Below are positions 7,222 through 14,938 of a stretch of DNA of 36,372 nt, piece by piece; position 1 is the first letter of the stretch, and every line of letters begins with the position of its first letter. Where the stretch lies: assembly GCA_947492135.1 (NCBI GenBank), contig CANLQR010000012.1, positions 1-36,372 on the forward strand, in the 5' to 3' direction. Under the pieces are notes generated by a model, which worked only from the letters and a program-made list of their open reading frames with translations, was not told where the DNA came from and made no database searches. The translations under genes were made by a program, and so were the position numbers. The stretch comes from Deltaproteobacteria bacterium (GTDB lineage: Bacteria; Myxococcota_A; Polyangia; Nannocystales; Nannocystaceae).

Positions 7222-8442
7222 ATGAACACGCCCCCCGACATTCTCGCCCGCCCGTTGACCCTGCCTTGCGGCGCGAGCTTGCCCAACCGCATCGCCAAGG
7301 CGGCGATGAGCGAAGCGCTGGCGGACGAGCGCTTTGGCCCCTCGGATCGACTGATCCGCGTGTACGAACGCTGGGCGAGGTCGGGCGCGGGCATGTTGCT
7401 GACCGGCAACGTGATCGTCGCCCTCGACGGCCGCACCGAGCCGGCCAACGTCGTGCTCGAAGACGACCGCCACCTGCCGGCGCTGCGCCGGTGGGCCGAG
7501 GCTGCGCAGGGTCACGGGGCGCGGCTGTGGATGCAGATCAGTCACGCCGGTCGGCAATCGGGCAAGACCATCACGCGCACACCGGTCGCGCCCTCTGCGG
7601 TCGCCCTGCGCGGGATGGCGGGGCTGTTCGCGAAGCCCCGCGCCCTGACCACGCCAGAGGTCACCACCCTGGTCGAGCGGTTCGCTCAGGCGGCCGGGCT
7701 CGCCCACGCCGCGGGCTTTGGTGGGGTCCAGATCCACGCGGCCCATGGCTATCTCGTCAGTCAGTTCCTGTCGCCACTGGTCAACCTCCGCGACGATGCG
7801 TGGGGAGGCGACGGGCCCCGCCGGATGGCGCTGTTGCTTGCGATCGTGCGGGCCATGCGAGCCGCGACGTCGCCGGGATTTCCGATCGCAGTCAAGCTCA
7901 ACTCGGCGGACTTTCAGCGCGGTGGATTTGCACCCGACGATGCGATCCTCGTCGTGCGTGCGCTCGAAACCGAGGGGGTCGATCTCATCGAGGTGTCCGG
8001 TGGCAACTACGAGAGCCCGGCGATGGTTGGACGCGGCGAGCTTGCTGCGCACGCCCGCGCGAGCACGGTCGCGCGCGAGGCCTACTTTCTCGAGTATGCG
8101 CAGCGATTGCATGAGCACACCGCGGTGCCCCTGATGTTGACCGGTGGCCTGCGCACCGCCGCAGCGATGGCCGAGGTCGTCGCGAGCGGGGCGGCGGCGG
8201 TCGTGGGCCTCGGACGCCCCATGACGCTGCAGCCCGAGCTACCGGCGCGAATCCTCGACGGATCGGTGACCGCGGCGGACACCTTCTCGGCACGCACCGG
8301 CGTGCGCAAGCTCGACGACGCGCTGGCCGTCGTGTGGTTCCAGGAGCAGATCCATCGCATGGCCGACGGACTCGACCCCGACCCGCGACTGGGCAAGCTC
8401 GGGGTCGTGTGGCGATTGCTGCTCGCGAACCTGCGCGGGTGA
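7222..8442 (+). CDS. Old Yellow Enzyme-type NADH:flavin oxidoreductase
   Basis: 406 residues, a single TIM-barrel FMN protein. Key motifs: PNRIAKAAMSE near the N-terminus, LWMQISHAGRQ (FMN/substrate-binding His), the family hallmark HAAHGYLVSQFLSPLVN with DDAWGG following, VKLNSADF, DLIEVSGGNYE, and GLGRPM of the phosphate-binding C-terminus. Members reduce activated C=C bonds using NAD(P)H; the substrate cannot be told. There is no C-terminal 4Fe-4S/FAD extension of the 2,4-dienoyl-CoA reductase type. Start chosen at the ATG at 7222, where homology begins; upstream in-frame GTGs exist. Divergently transcribed from proC. Confidence 0.9.
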   Translation: MNTPPDILARPLTLPCGASLPNRIAKAAMSEALADERFGPSDRLIRVYERWARSGAGMLLTGNVIVALDGRTEPANVVLEDDRHLPALRRWAEAAQGHGARLWMQISHAGRQSGKTITRTPVAPSAVALRGMAGLFAKPRALTTPEVTTLVERFAQAAGLAHAAGFGGVQIHAAHGYLVSQFLSPLVNLRDDAWGGDGPRRMALLLAIVRAMRAATSPGFPIAVKLNSADFQRGGFAPDDAILVVRALETEGVDLIEVSGGNYESPAMVGRGELAAHARASTVAREAYFLEYAQRLHEHTAVPLMLTGGLRTAAAMAEVVASGAAAVVGLGRPMTLQPELPARILDGSVTAADTFSARTGVRKLDDALAVVWFQEQIHRMADGLDPDPRLGKLGVVWRLLLANLRG

Positions 8443-8585
8443 GAGGCGGGGCCCGGCTACCCCTGTCCATCGACACGCGCAACCGCGACCCGAGGCGGCG
8501 TCTGCCCTCGCAGATCCAGGGACCGTCTTGGCGTCGTACCCTGACATCGCCGACGCCCGACGGCGAAGGCCCCCGGAACCCGCCC

Positions 8586-8813
8586 GTGGATCCCGACGCC
8601 GACGCGCCCACGCTGACCCTCGCCGGCGGACGCTATCGCGTCGACGGGCTGCTGGGCGAAGGCGGGATGGGCCGGGTGTTCTCCGGTCACGACGCGCAGC
8701 TGCGTCGAGCGGTGGCGATCAAGGCGATCCGCAGTGGTACGGCGGCAGCGCTGCTGCGCGACGAGGCCCGCGCCATGGCGCGACTGCATCACCCCAACGT
8801 GGTCGACGTGTTC
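8586..8813 (+). pseudogene. Truncated Hanks-type Ser/Thr protein kinase, N-terminal fragment
   Basis: From the GTG at 8586, 76 codons read as the start of a PknB-type kinase: GRYRVDGLLGEGGMGRVFSG (Gly-rich loop), VAIKAI (the ATP-binding Lys) and an alphaC-like segment DEARAMARLHHPNVVDVF. Similarity stops abruptly at 8813. The frame stays open only as antisense of the next gene and never reaches a catalytic loop (HRDxKxxN), DFG or APE. The hinge, the whole C-lobe and any sensor domain are gone. The adjoining gene is a Cys-rich lipoprotein on the other strand whose stop lies 54 bases beyond the break, so a deletion or insertion event probably joined them here. Confidence 0.72.
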
Positions 8814-8866
8814 CCTACTGCGCGGAGGGACCGGCACTCGCAGCGCTGTGCGGGGCGGCGGGGTCG

Positions 8867-9790
8867 TCACGGCAACAGCACGCAGGCCCCGATGGCGGAC
8901 TGGTTGGAGCACAGTCCGGGATCCTGGCCCGGCGCGTACCAGGGCACACACGTCGTCGCGAACAGCAAGCCAGGGCACGGGTCCGGGCCCGCGGGATCGC
9001 AGAACGGTGCACAGCAGCCGCTGCCCTCGCACGCGGGGACGATCTCAGCATCCGCGCAAAAGTTGCCCGCATCGCAGACGTTGAGGAACTCGCACGGATC
9101 ACCGATCGCACCTTCGGTGCCCGAGGCATCGGGTGCGCAGGCGAAGTTACCGTAGCTCGGGTAGCAGCCCTGACCTTCGGAGCAGTTCTGCGCAACGGGA
9201 TCGCACTCTGGCAGACAAAGGATCAGCGTGCCTTCGGCGAAGATGTTGCAATGGGTACACGGGTCCTCGCACAGTGGCTGCGCCTCGCTGCCGTGGCAGA
9301 AGGCGACGCACTCGCCCATGTTCGTGTCCGGGTCGAGGTTCCTGCACATCGAGCCCAGGGCGCAGTCGTCGAGCCCACTGTTGTCGGAGCCGACCACGGA
9401 GCACGGCTCGCCGACCGCGTTCGGCATGTCGGCGAGCGGCGAGCAACGCGTGAGCTCCCAGCTACTCCCGCCATTGGCCCCGTGCGGCATGCACTTCTCA
9501 CCGGTCGGGCAGTCCTGCGCCCAGACATCGCAGGCGCGCGACGCAGCGGCGAGGTCGGGCGCGATGATGAACATCGTGTCGTCGCCCGGTGCACTCGGAT
9601 CGGTGGTGTTCGATGCCGATGACGTCGACGAGCCCGTGGAGCTCGAGCCGGAACCAGAGCCCGAGTCGGACGCGCGAGTCCCAGCGGACGTGGTCGTGCC
9701 GGTGCTTCCGGCAACCGACGACATCTCGGCATACGGCTCGCAGCCGACCAGCAGGCCGGCCGCGAGGCACCAGCGGGCGCGAGGCGTCAC
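8867..9790 (-). CDS. Cys-rich lipoprotein (CDVWAQDCP family)
   Basis: 307 residues from a GTG. Signal MTPRARWCLAAGLLVGC with lipobox LVGC, then about 50 residues of Ser/Thr/Gly-rich linker, then a disulfide-rich body with about 25 cysteines. The body opens with CDVWAQDCPTGEKCMPHG and continues in units such as AVGEPCSVVGS, LDDCALGSMC and GECVAFC. I recognise this as a recurring surface lipoprotein type of Nannocystis-like myxobacteria; its function is not known. A broken copy of the same family lies at 11490-11625, so the locus has been duplicated or reshuffled. It faces the truncated kinase and shares its breakpoint region. Confidence 0.85.
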   Translation of the reverse strand: MTPRARWCLAAGLLVGCEPYAEMSSVAGSTGTTTSAGTRASDSGSGSGSSSTGSSTSSASNTTDPSAPGDDTMFIIAPDLAAASRACDVWAQDCPTGEKCMPHGANGGSSWELTRCSPLADMPNAVGEPCSVVGSDNSGLDDCALGSMCRNLDPDTNMGECVAFCHGSEAQPLCEDPCTHCNIFAEGTLILCLPECDPVAQNCSEGQGCYPSYGNFACAPDASGTEGAIGDPCEFLNVCDAGNFCADAEIVPACEGSGCCAPFCDPAGPDPCPGLLFATTCVPWYAPGQDPGLCSNQSAIGACVLLP

Positions 9791-10148
9791 CTTTTCACGG
9801 TATCACGGTCTCGACGGCCGCTTCGCGCGGCTCGACCGACGCGCACCCTGGAGAACGCTTGCGGCGCGACGCGCCACCAACGTGGTCATGACCACGACCT
9901 TGCAGCGTGATGGCCTCGGCGAATGGAACGGCGCTTCGACGGGAGTCGACGCGAAGGCCCGGACCCCCCGCCCGAGCTGCCCGCAGCCGTTGATCCTGCG
10001 ATGACATCGAGATCCCTCGGGTTCGGCTGCGGCGAGCACGACTCGCCGCGTCTTCGAGCGCGCCGCGTCGCTTTGCCGTAGTGCGAGCGAGCCTCGAGCG
10101 ATTGCCGGGCGAGACGCCGCGCTCGAGTGCCGAACTTCCTGCATCATC
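9791..10148. other. Intergenic region, nothing recognised
   Basis: 358 bases with several long but uninformative open frames and mixed codon composition. It contains the upstream region of the lipoprotein starting at 9790. I see no repeat, hairpin or RNA motif worth naming. It may be decayed coding sequence, given the pseudogenes on both sides. Confidence 0.4.
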
Positions 10149-10412
10149 GTGTCGCGCGATGACCGAGCCAGCCCCACCACGTTGATCCTGCTGCGTTTGC
10201 GTTGCTCCTGCTCGCACGGCGAATGCGACGAACCCGAAGGCCTGGGCTGGTGTCCCGAAGGCACAGACGCCGCCGACTGTGCGGGCGGCGGAGGCGCTAG
10301 CTGCAGCGCCGATACGTGCTCGGGCTGCGTTACCGACTGCACCGCGGGAGAGTGCGTGCAGTGCTGCTGGGATTGCAACGGCAGCAGCTGCGAGCAGACC
10401 TGCAACTTCTGA
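10149..10412 (+). CDS. Small Cys-rich protein, start uncertain
   Basis: Up to 87 residues from a GTG; a TTG at 10182 is an alternative. About 16 cysteines are packed into the last 65 residues (GWCPEGTDAADC, CSGCVTDCTAGECVQCC), implying a disulfide-bonded exported mini-protein. No complete signal peptide is visible in frame. A hydrophobic run AAFALLLLA lies just upstream in a different frame, so the N-terminus may be damaged by a frameshift. The ordered Cys spacing supports expression, or at least recent function. No family named. Confidence 0.45.
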   Translation: MSRDDRASPTTLILLRLRCSCSHGECDEPEGLGWCPEGTDAADCAGGGGASCSADTCSGCVTDCTAGECVQCCWDCNGSSCEQTCNF

Positions 10413-10682
10413 CGTGACCGGGAATCCCGGCTCGCGCAACGCCACCACACCGCGATGTCGCTGGCGTCGCGGGCGCTCATCGGCGAAGCCCGCCGCTGCT
10501 CGCCGCGGTCGGGTTGACTGGCTCGGTCATCAGCGCCCCGCGATCATGCACGAAGTCGGCGCCTGAGCCCGCGATCGCAGAGCCACCGGGGGCACTTCGC
10601 GGCGGTCCAGCCTGCGCCTCGGAGACCACCGGTTTGCGGTCTAGCCCGGCCCAGGGGCTGTCAGAGATTCTGCGGGTGAGGT
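10413..10682. other. Non-coding stretch upstream of the nucleotidyltransferase pair
   Basis: 270 bases with no convincing gene. Open frames exist on both strands but lack consistent third-position bias. It should contain the promoter of the two-gene module beginning at 10729. The inverted repeat at 10683-10721 follows directly. Confidence 0.4.
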
Positions 10683-10721
10683 CCCTACCGGACTTCAACC
10701 CAAGAGAAAAGGACGGTAGGG
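10683..10721. promoter_or_regulatory. Inverted repeat before the nucleotidyltransferase pair, possible operator or leader hairpin
   Basis: CCCTACCG (10683-10690) and CGGTAGGG (10714-10721) are perfect 8-bp inverted arms with a 23-bp centre, ending 7 bases before the GTG at 10729. The centre and right arm hold the purine-rich AGAGAAAAGGA that would serve as the ribosome binding site. The arms could bind a dimeric antitoxin or fold in the mRNA and mask the site. It is the only strong symmetry in this upstream region. Confidence 0.5.
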
Positions 10722-10728
10722 TCTACCA

Positions 10729-10938
10729 GTGAGCGCTGCGCAGCCACAGGTCGCACCACCCCCGCCGCCCGGTGAGGAACACCCGGACTGGCGCGCCGCG
10801 GGCGAGTTTGGTGTTGATCTCGCGCTGCTCGAGATGCGCCTCAACATGACGCCGCACCAGCGGCTCGAGGCCCTCGCCGGGATGGAGCGACTGCACCGGC
10901 AGATCTTCGGTCGAGCCGCAGCGAAGGCCGCTGGGTGA
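10729..10938 (+). CDS. Small partner protein, putative antitoxin
   Basis: 69 residues from a GTG. After a Pro-rich start, the core reads HPDWRAAGEFGVDLALLEMRLNMTPHQRLEALAGMERLHRQ, predicted helical. I recall this WR...DLALLE..L.LTP.ERL pattern in small proteins encoded just before AbiEii/MNT-like nucleotidyltransferases. The stop overlaps the next start (GTGA, four bases), so the two are translationally coupled. Size, position and coupling fit the antitoxin or chaperone of a two-gene module; this role is inferred. There is no HEPN motif (RxxxxH) of the standard MNT-HEPN pair. Confidence 0.72.
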   Translation: MSAAQPQVAPPPPPGEEHPDWRAAGEFGVDLALLEMRLNMTPHQRLEALAGMERLHRQIFGRAAAKAAG

Positions 10939-11423
10939 CGCGGGAGCAACGAACCGTCGACCTCCTCGAGATCGTTGCGGCTGCAGGGGTGGAGTTCGTG
11001 GTGATCGGCGGGGTCGCGGCCCACGCCTGGGGCTCGACGCTGTGGACCGAGGATCTCGATCTCGCGATGTCGTTCACGCACGATCAGGTCTCGCGGCTGC
11101 TCGACGCCCTCGGCCCCTACGCGCCTCGGCACGCCACCCGACCAGATCTGGGTGTCATCAAGGACCCGATCCCGTACCTCATGACGTTCCGCATGCTCCT
11201 GATCGAGACGAGCATCGGCCGGATCGACGTCCTTCGCGAAGTGGCACCGCTGGGTGGCCATGCCGACCTCGTAGGCGCCGCGGTCGAGATGGAGATATCC
11301 GGCCACACCTATCGGATCATCGGCATCGACGACCTCATCACCATCAAGCAGCACGTCGCTCGGCCCAAAGACCTCCAGGCCGCTGTCGAACTCCGCGCGA
11401 TTCGCAGCCGGCTCGTGCGATGA
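10935..11423 (+). CDS. Nucleotidyltransferase (MNT/AbiEii-like), putative toxin-antitoxin component
   Basis: 162 residues. Shows the minimal polymerase-beta-like nucleotidyltransferase layout: FVVIGGVAAHAWGS (residues 21-34), TEDLDL with the DxD pair D40/D42, and a third carboxylate in SIGRIDVL (D98). The C-terminal IDDLITIKQHVARPKDLQAAVEL matches the DDLI..K...(G)RPKDL..(V)EL tail common to AbiEii-like and DUF6036 enzymes. Such enzymes transfer nucleotides to tRNA 3' ends or to protein partners, often as toxins or antitoxins. All catalytic residues look intact. It starts within the stop of the upstream 69-residue protein, making a compact operon beneath an inverted repeat. Cytoplasmic. Confidence 0.86.
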   Translation: MTREQRTVDLLEIVAAAGVEFVVIGGVAAHAWGSTLWTEDLDLAMSFTHDQVSRLLDALGPYAPRHATRPDLGVIKDPIPYLMTFRMLLIETSIGRIDVLREVAPLGGHADLVGAAVEMEISGHTYRIIGIDDLITIKQHVARPKDLQAAVELRAIRSRLVR

Positions 11424-11489
11424 TCGACAGTGGAGGCCGAGTTTTCATCGAAGCGGTAGCAATCGTGGCCGATCGCTTGCTCGCAAACC

Positions 11490-11625
11490 GTGATCGCCCA
11501 CGGCGCTGGGATTCGGATCGAGCGGCGAGCAGCGTGTGGCGTTCCACGAGCCGCCGCCGTCGTTCGCCCAGGGCATGCACTTCTCGCCCTCGGGGCAGTC
11601 CTGGGCCCAGATGAAGGGGATGCCG
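11490..11625 (-). pseudogene. Fragment of a CDVWAQDCP-family Cys-rich lipoprotein
   Basis: On the minus strand about 45 codons read IWAQDCPEGEKCMPWANDGG then SWNATRCSPLDPNPSAVGD, closely matching residues 90-130 of the intact lipoprotein at 8867-9790 (VWAQDCPTGEKCMPHGANGG, SWELTRCSPLADMPNAVGE). Neither the lipoprotein signal before it nor the Cys-rich body after it is present: similarity ends at VGD and resumes nowhere. It is the remnant of a second family member, left between the nucleotidyltransferase pair and the next lipoprotein. The flanks (11424-11489 and 11626-11774) show nothing else. Confidence 0.68.
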
Positions 11626-11774
11626 CCGGCTACCTCGTCGGGCCCAGCGGCGTAAGTCGCCGAAGTCGGCGCCGTGACCCGTTGAACGCGAGGTCGCAAG
11701 GCCAGGATCGACCATCCTAGACGATTGCATGTCATCAGCATGTTGAAGCTCCGGGCGCGACCGCGATATCGCGG

Positions 11775-13022
11775 TCAGTCACACGTGCCCTCCATCGCGC
11801 CGACCACCAAGTCACGCACCCAGACCTCGCCGGTCGCGCCGCGCACGGTCGCCGCGGTCCAGGAAGAACCGTCCTCGCTGAACGCAAACGCGGTGCCCAT
11901 GGTGCCCACGACCGCATACGCCCCGTCGGCATACGCCACCGCGCGCCCGGGAATCCCGGCGTCGCCCAACTCTGTCCAGGTGTTGCCATCGGGCGAACCA
12001 AAGACTCGCGAGCCCGACAGTGCGAGAAACTCGCCGTCGGCCTCCGCGAGATCCTGGATGCTCTCGCCTGTGGGAGCAGCGATCGTCGACCAGCTGGTGC
12101 CGCGATCGGGCGAGCGACACACGTCGTTGGTGCCGACCAACAGAACGTCGCCGACGAGCACGATGTCGCCCCAGTGCTGAATCGGATCGCTGCAGGCAGA
12201 ACTGTACCCTGTGCCTTCGGACCAACTCATGCCGCCGTCGTCGCTGACCACCACGAAGTGGCCGGCGGGATGGTCGTTGCCGCTTTGGCTCTCGACCGAC
12301 GCCACGATCAAGCCTTGGTCGGCAAACCCTCGCAGCTGGCGCAGCTGCTCGGAACCCGGCGGCAAGGACACATCGCTCGTCTGCCACTGCTGACCATCGT
12401 CCGAACGCCACACCGATTGACTGAACACCAGAAACTCGGTCCCGGTGTAGGCAACACCCGAGGTGTAGATCGCGTACCCCACCGCGGCATCGCCGTCGAT
12501 GAAGTTCCGCGGGGGCAAGTCGAGCCACGAGCGGCCGTCGTTCGAATGCAGCAGGTGCCCACCTTCGCCACCCCAGCCGAGGCCCGCAACGAACGCGCCG
12601 TTGCCAAACGCAAGGCCGCCAAAGCCGGTCCATTGCGTGTGATCGCCCTGCTCGTCGGAGAACGCGTGGACCGTCCAACTGTGCCCGCGATCGCACGAAC
12701 TCGCGGTCCAGCCCCCGTCACCGAGCGCGACGAACACGGGGTTGGTGACCGCCCCCGAGCTCGTGCTGTCGGACGAGCTGGTTTCGGTCGGGTCGCCGGC
12801 GGTGCTCGACGACGACGATTCGGTCGTGGACTGCGAGGTCGAGCCCGCCGTCGAGGTCGCAGTCGCGGTCGTGAGCTCCGCCGTGCCCATACCGTCCGCC
12901 GCTGTCGAGTCGTTGTCGGTCGCCGCGGCATCGCCGGACACCGGATCGGAGCAGCTACCGAGCGCCAGCGCGATCAACGGTTTCGTCAACACCAGGCGCG
13001 CCTGCAGGGTTCGTCGTGCCAT
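11775..13022 (-). CDS. Beta-propeller-like (BNR/sialidase-type) lipoprotein
   Basis: 415 residues from an ATG. Signal MARRTLQARLVL... with lipobox LGSC, then about 65 residues of Ser/Thr-rich linker. The body contains repeated turns of the Asp-box/BNR type (HSNDGRSWLDL, WRSDDGQQWQTS, VSDDGGMSWSEG, RSPDRGTSWSTI, GSPDGNTWTELG, FSEDGSSWTAAT), about one per 45-50 residues, giving six or seven blades. Such propellers occur in sialidases, Vps10/sortilin domains and photosystem assembly factors; no sialidase Arg triad is evident, so binding is more likely than catalysis. It is probably on the cell surface. Divergent from the sigma/FecR operon, with 124 bases between starts. Confidence 0.85.
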   Translation of the reverse strand: MARRTLQARLVLTKPLIALALGSCSDPVSGDAAATDNDSTAADGMGTAELTTATATSTAGSTSQSTTESSSSSTAGDPTETSSSDSTSSGAVTNPVFVALGDGGWTASSCDRGHSWTVHAFSDEQGDHTQWTGFGGLAFGNGAFVAGLGWGGEGGHLLHSNDGRSWLDLPPRNFIDGDAAVGYAIYTSGVAYTGTEFLVFSQSVWRSDDGQQWQTSDVSLPPGSEQLRQLRGFADQGLIVASVESQSGNDHPAGHFVVVSDDGGMSWSEGTGYSSACSDPIQHWGDIVLVGDVLLVGTNDVCRSPDRGTSWSTIAAPTGESIQDLAEADGEFLALSGSRVFGSPDGNTWTELGDAGIPGRAVAYADGAYAVVGTMGTAFAFSEDGSSWTAATVRGATGEVWVRDLVVGAMEGTCD

Positions 13023-13146
13023 GAAGATCCGAGAGTCGACACCACAGCCCTGCGATCGGGGTGAACACTTTTTCGCTCCGGGTCACCGATTCCCACTACG
13101 CGGCACTTTGTGGCATCTTTGCCCACGGGCCAAGGCTTCGCGGGGC

Positions 13147-14241
13147 ATGATAGTTCTCGCCGCTACGACCCTCGCAACCGCACTTTCGCGGTTGGTAGAG
13201 CCCGCCGCCGCAACGCCGCAGGCTCGGGTCATCGTGGTCCAGCTTGGCCAAGACGACGGCCCGGCAAGCCACGAGTTCGCGTCGTTGGTGCAGCGCTATG
13301 GTGATCACGCATCGCCGGTGATCCTCGTAGAGGAGCCCGACCCGCAGCTGTCACGGCTGGCCGCGGCGCGGCGACGGTGCACGGCCCAGGTGTTGGGTGT
13401 GTTCTGGCTCGATGCCCACCGCCCCGACGAATGGCGGCTGTACGCGCTGCCGTGCGCAACCGACCGACCGCTGGTGCGCGAGATCGTCGTCAGCCCGGGT
13501 GCCGAGCAAGCCGCGATCGAGGCCTCGTGGTTGATCACGAGCTCGAGTGCGACCGCGATCGCCGAAGGTCATGCGCTGGCGATGGCCGAGGCCAACACCG
13601 ACGCGATCGACGATGCACCGGCGCAGGCTGTGGTGCCCTCCACGACCGTGCCGCGGCCGACCACGCCAACGCCTCCACCGGCCAAGCCCACCCGAAAACC
13701 ATGGCGCCTTCGGGCCAGCGTGGCCTACGCAGGCGAAGCCCTTGCGCGGGCGATCCCCTGGCGCAGCGGGGTCTGGGCGGCGCTGGCGTGGGCACCACGT
13801 CCGCGGCTGCGCATCGGCGGGTGGTACGAGTTCCTCGCAGCGGCCCGGCTCGACGATCCGCCGGGCTTTGCGGTGTGGCGGCACGGCATGGCACTGACGG
13901 TCGCGGCAGTACTGCCCGCGACCCGCAGGCTGACGTTCGAGCTGCGCGGCGGTCCCGAGCTGGAGCTGTCACGATGGCGTTCGCAGGCGCAGGGCCGCGG
14001 CCCGCGGCGGTTCGTTCCCCGGGTTGGGGGCGATGTCACCGTGCAGATCGGGCTGGCGCGGGGGGTCGCGCTCGAGTTCGGCGCAGGGCTCGCGGTTGCC
14101 CTGATCGATGTCGATCTGGTCACTTGCGCAGCGCCGGCGTCGGGCAGTGCCGCGGGCTGTTCGGGGCCAAATCGCAGGGTCGTCGCGGACTCCTGGCGGG
14201 TGCGGCCACGCGCCAGGGCGGGGCTTGGTGTGCAATTCTGA
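13147..14241 (+). CDS. Envelope protein with probable C-terminal beta-barrel, first gene of the sigma/FecR operon
   Basis: 364 residues from an ATG. The N-terminus is weakly signal-like (MIVLAATTLATALSRLVEPAAAT, with an Ala-rich cleavage region). Residues about 25-150 form an alpha/beta-looking domain (RVIVVQLGQDD, CTAQVLGVFWLDAH). A Pro/Thr linker (about 158-182) leads to a stretch of alternating hydrophobic residues ending in Phe (ARAGLGVQF), as expected for an outer-membrane barrel signal. No family recognised. It precedes a sigma factor (109-base gap) and a FecR-like protein on the same strand; genes in this position are common in myxobacteria and may be the output or sensor of the regulatory pair. 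Confidence 0.75.
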   Translation: MIVLAATTLATALSRLVEPAAATPQARVIVVQLGQDDGPASHEFASLVQRYGDHASPVILVEEPDPQLSRLAAARRRCTAQVLGVFWLDAHRPDEWRLYALPCATDRPLVREIVVSPGAEQAAIEASWLITSSSATAIAEGHALAMAEANTDAIDDAPAQAVVPSTTVPRPTTPTPPPAKPTRKPWRLRASVAYAGEALARAIPWRSGVWAALAWAPRPRLRIGGWYEFLAAARLDDPPGFAVWRHGMALTVAAVLPATRRLTFELRGGPELELSRWRSQAQGRGPRRFVPRVGGDVTVQIGLARGVALEFGAGLAVALIDVDLVTCAAPASGSAAGCSGPNRRVVADSWRVRPRARAGLGVQF

Positions 14242-14350
14242 GCCCGGTGCCGAGGTTCGTTCACCCGAATCCCCGGCCGTGCGCCTCAGGCAGACAGTGG
14301 GGACTGCACTCGCGATCGCCTGGCCGATGGCCGGACACTGGGAGGCCGAG

Positions 14351-14938
14351 GTGATTCACGACGCCGACGTCGCCTTGCTGCGGGCCGTGTCGCGCGCCGA
14401 CGCCCGCGCCGAGGTCGAGTTGATCCGACGGTTGATGCCGGTGCTGCGGGCGGCAGCGCGCACGATCCTCGGCAACGGCAGCGATGCCGACGACGGCGTT
14501 CAGATCGCGCTGCTGCGAGTGCTCGAACGCGCCTCGACCTACCGGGGTGAGGCTGCGCTCGAAGGCTGGGCGCGAACCATCGGTGTGCGTGCGTGCTTGC
14601 GATTGGGCGAGACGCTTCGCCGCCATCGCCCCACCAGCGACGAACCGATCGATGAGCAGCCACCCGCCGCGACCGATGACGACGACGCGCTCGTCGACGA
14701 GTTGCCGGGGTCGATCACGGAGTATCTCGAACGCCTGCCGGACAACCAGCGCGAGGCCCTGGTATTGCGCCACGCGCTGGGCTACTCGGTGCTCGAGGTG
14801 GCCGAGCTGTTGAACGTGCCCATCGACACGGCGAAGTCGCGGCTGTTGTTCGGCCTTCGGGCGCTGCGCAAGGCGATTCGTCGTGATCGACTCGTGGGCG
14901 TCCGCTATGGCGGAGCGAGCGGAGGGCGTGGTGTCTGA
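14351..14938 (+). CDS. ECF-like RNA polymerase sigma-70 factor
   Basis: 195 residues. Region 2 spans about residues 20-85 (LMPVLRAAARTILGNGSDADDGVQIALLRVL, then YRGEAALEGWARTIGVRACL, the -10-recognising helix pattern). An acidic Asp/Glu-rich linker follows. Region 4 is about 125-180: LERLPDNQREALVLRH then LEVAELLNVPIDTAKSRLLFGLRALRK, a clear helix-turn-helix. The start is the GTG at 14351, with GGGAGG five bases upstream; an ATG at 14327 is an alternative. The 3' end overlaps the FecR-like gene by 8 bases, the usual sigma/anti-sigma arrangement, so its activity is probably held by that membrane protein. Confidence 0.88.
   Translation: MIHDADVALLRAVSRADARAEVELIRRLMPVLRAAARTILGNGSDADDGVQIALLRVLERASTYRGEAALEGWARTIGVRACLRLGETLRRHRPTSDEPIDEQPPAATDDDDALVDELPGSITEYLERLPDNQREALVLRHALGYSVLEVAELLNVPIDTAKSRLLFGLRALRKAIRRDRLVGVRYGGASGGRGV

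Noticed and set aside
7146-8114. 322-codon plus-strand frame inside the flavin oxidoreductase
   Set aside because: Shadow of the real enzyme in another frame; Arg-rich with no motifs.
13101-13123. Sigma-54-like GGCAC...TGGC before the gene at 13147
   Set aside because: The GG and GC elements are one base too close for the fixed -24/-12 spacing, and the alternative pairing (TGGCA...TGC) is three bases short.
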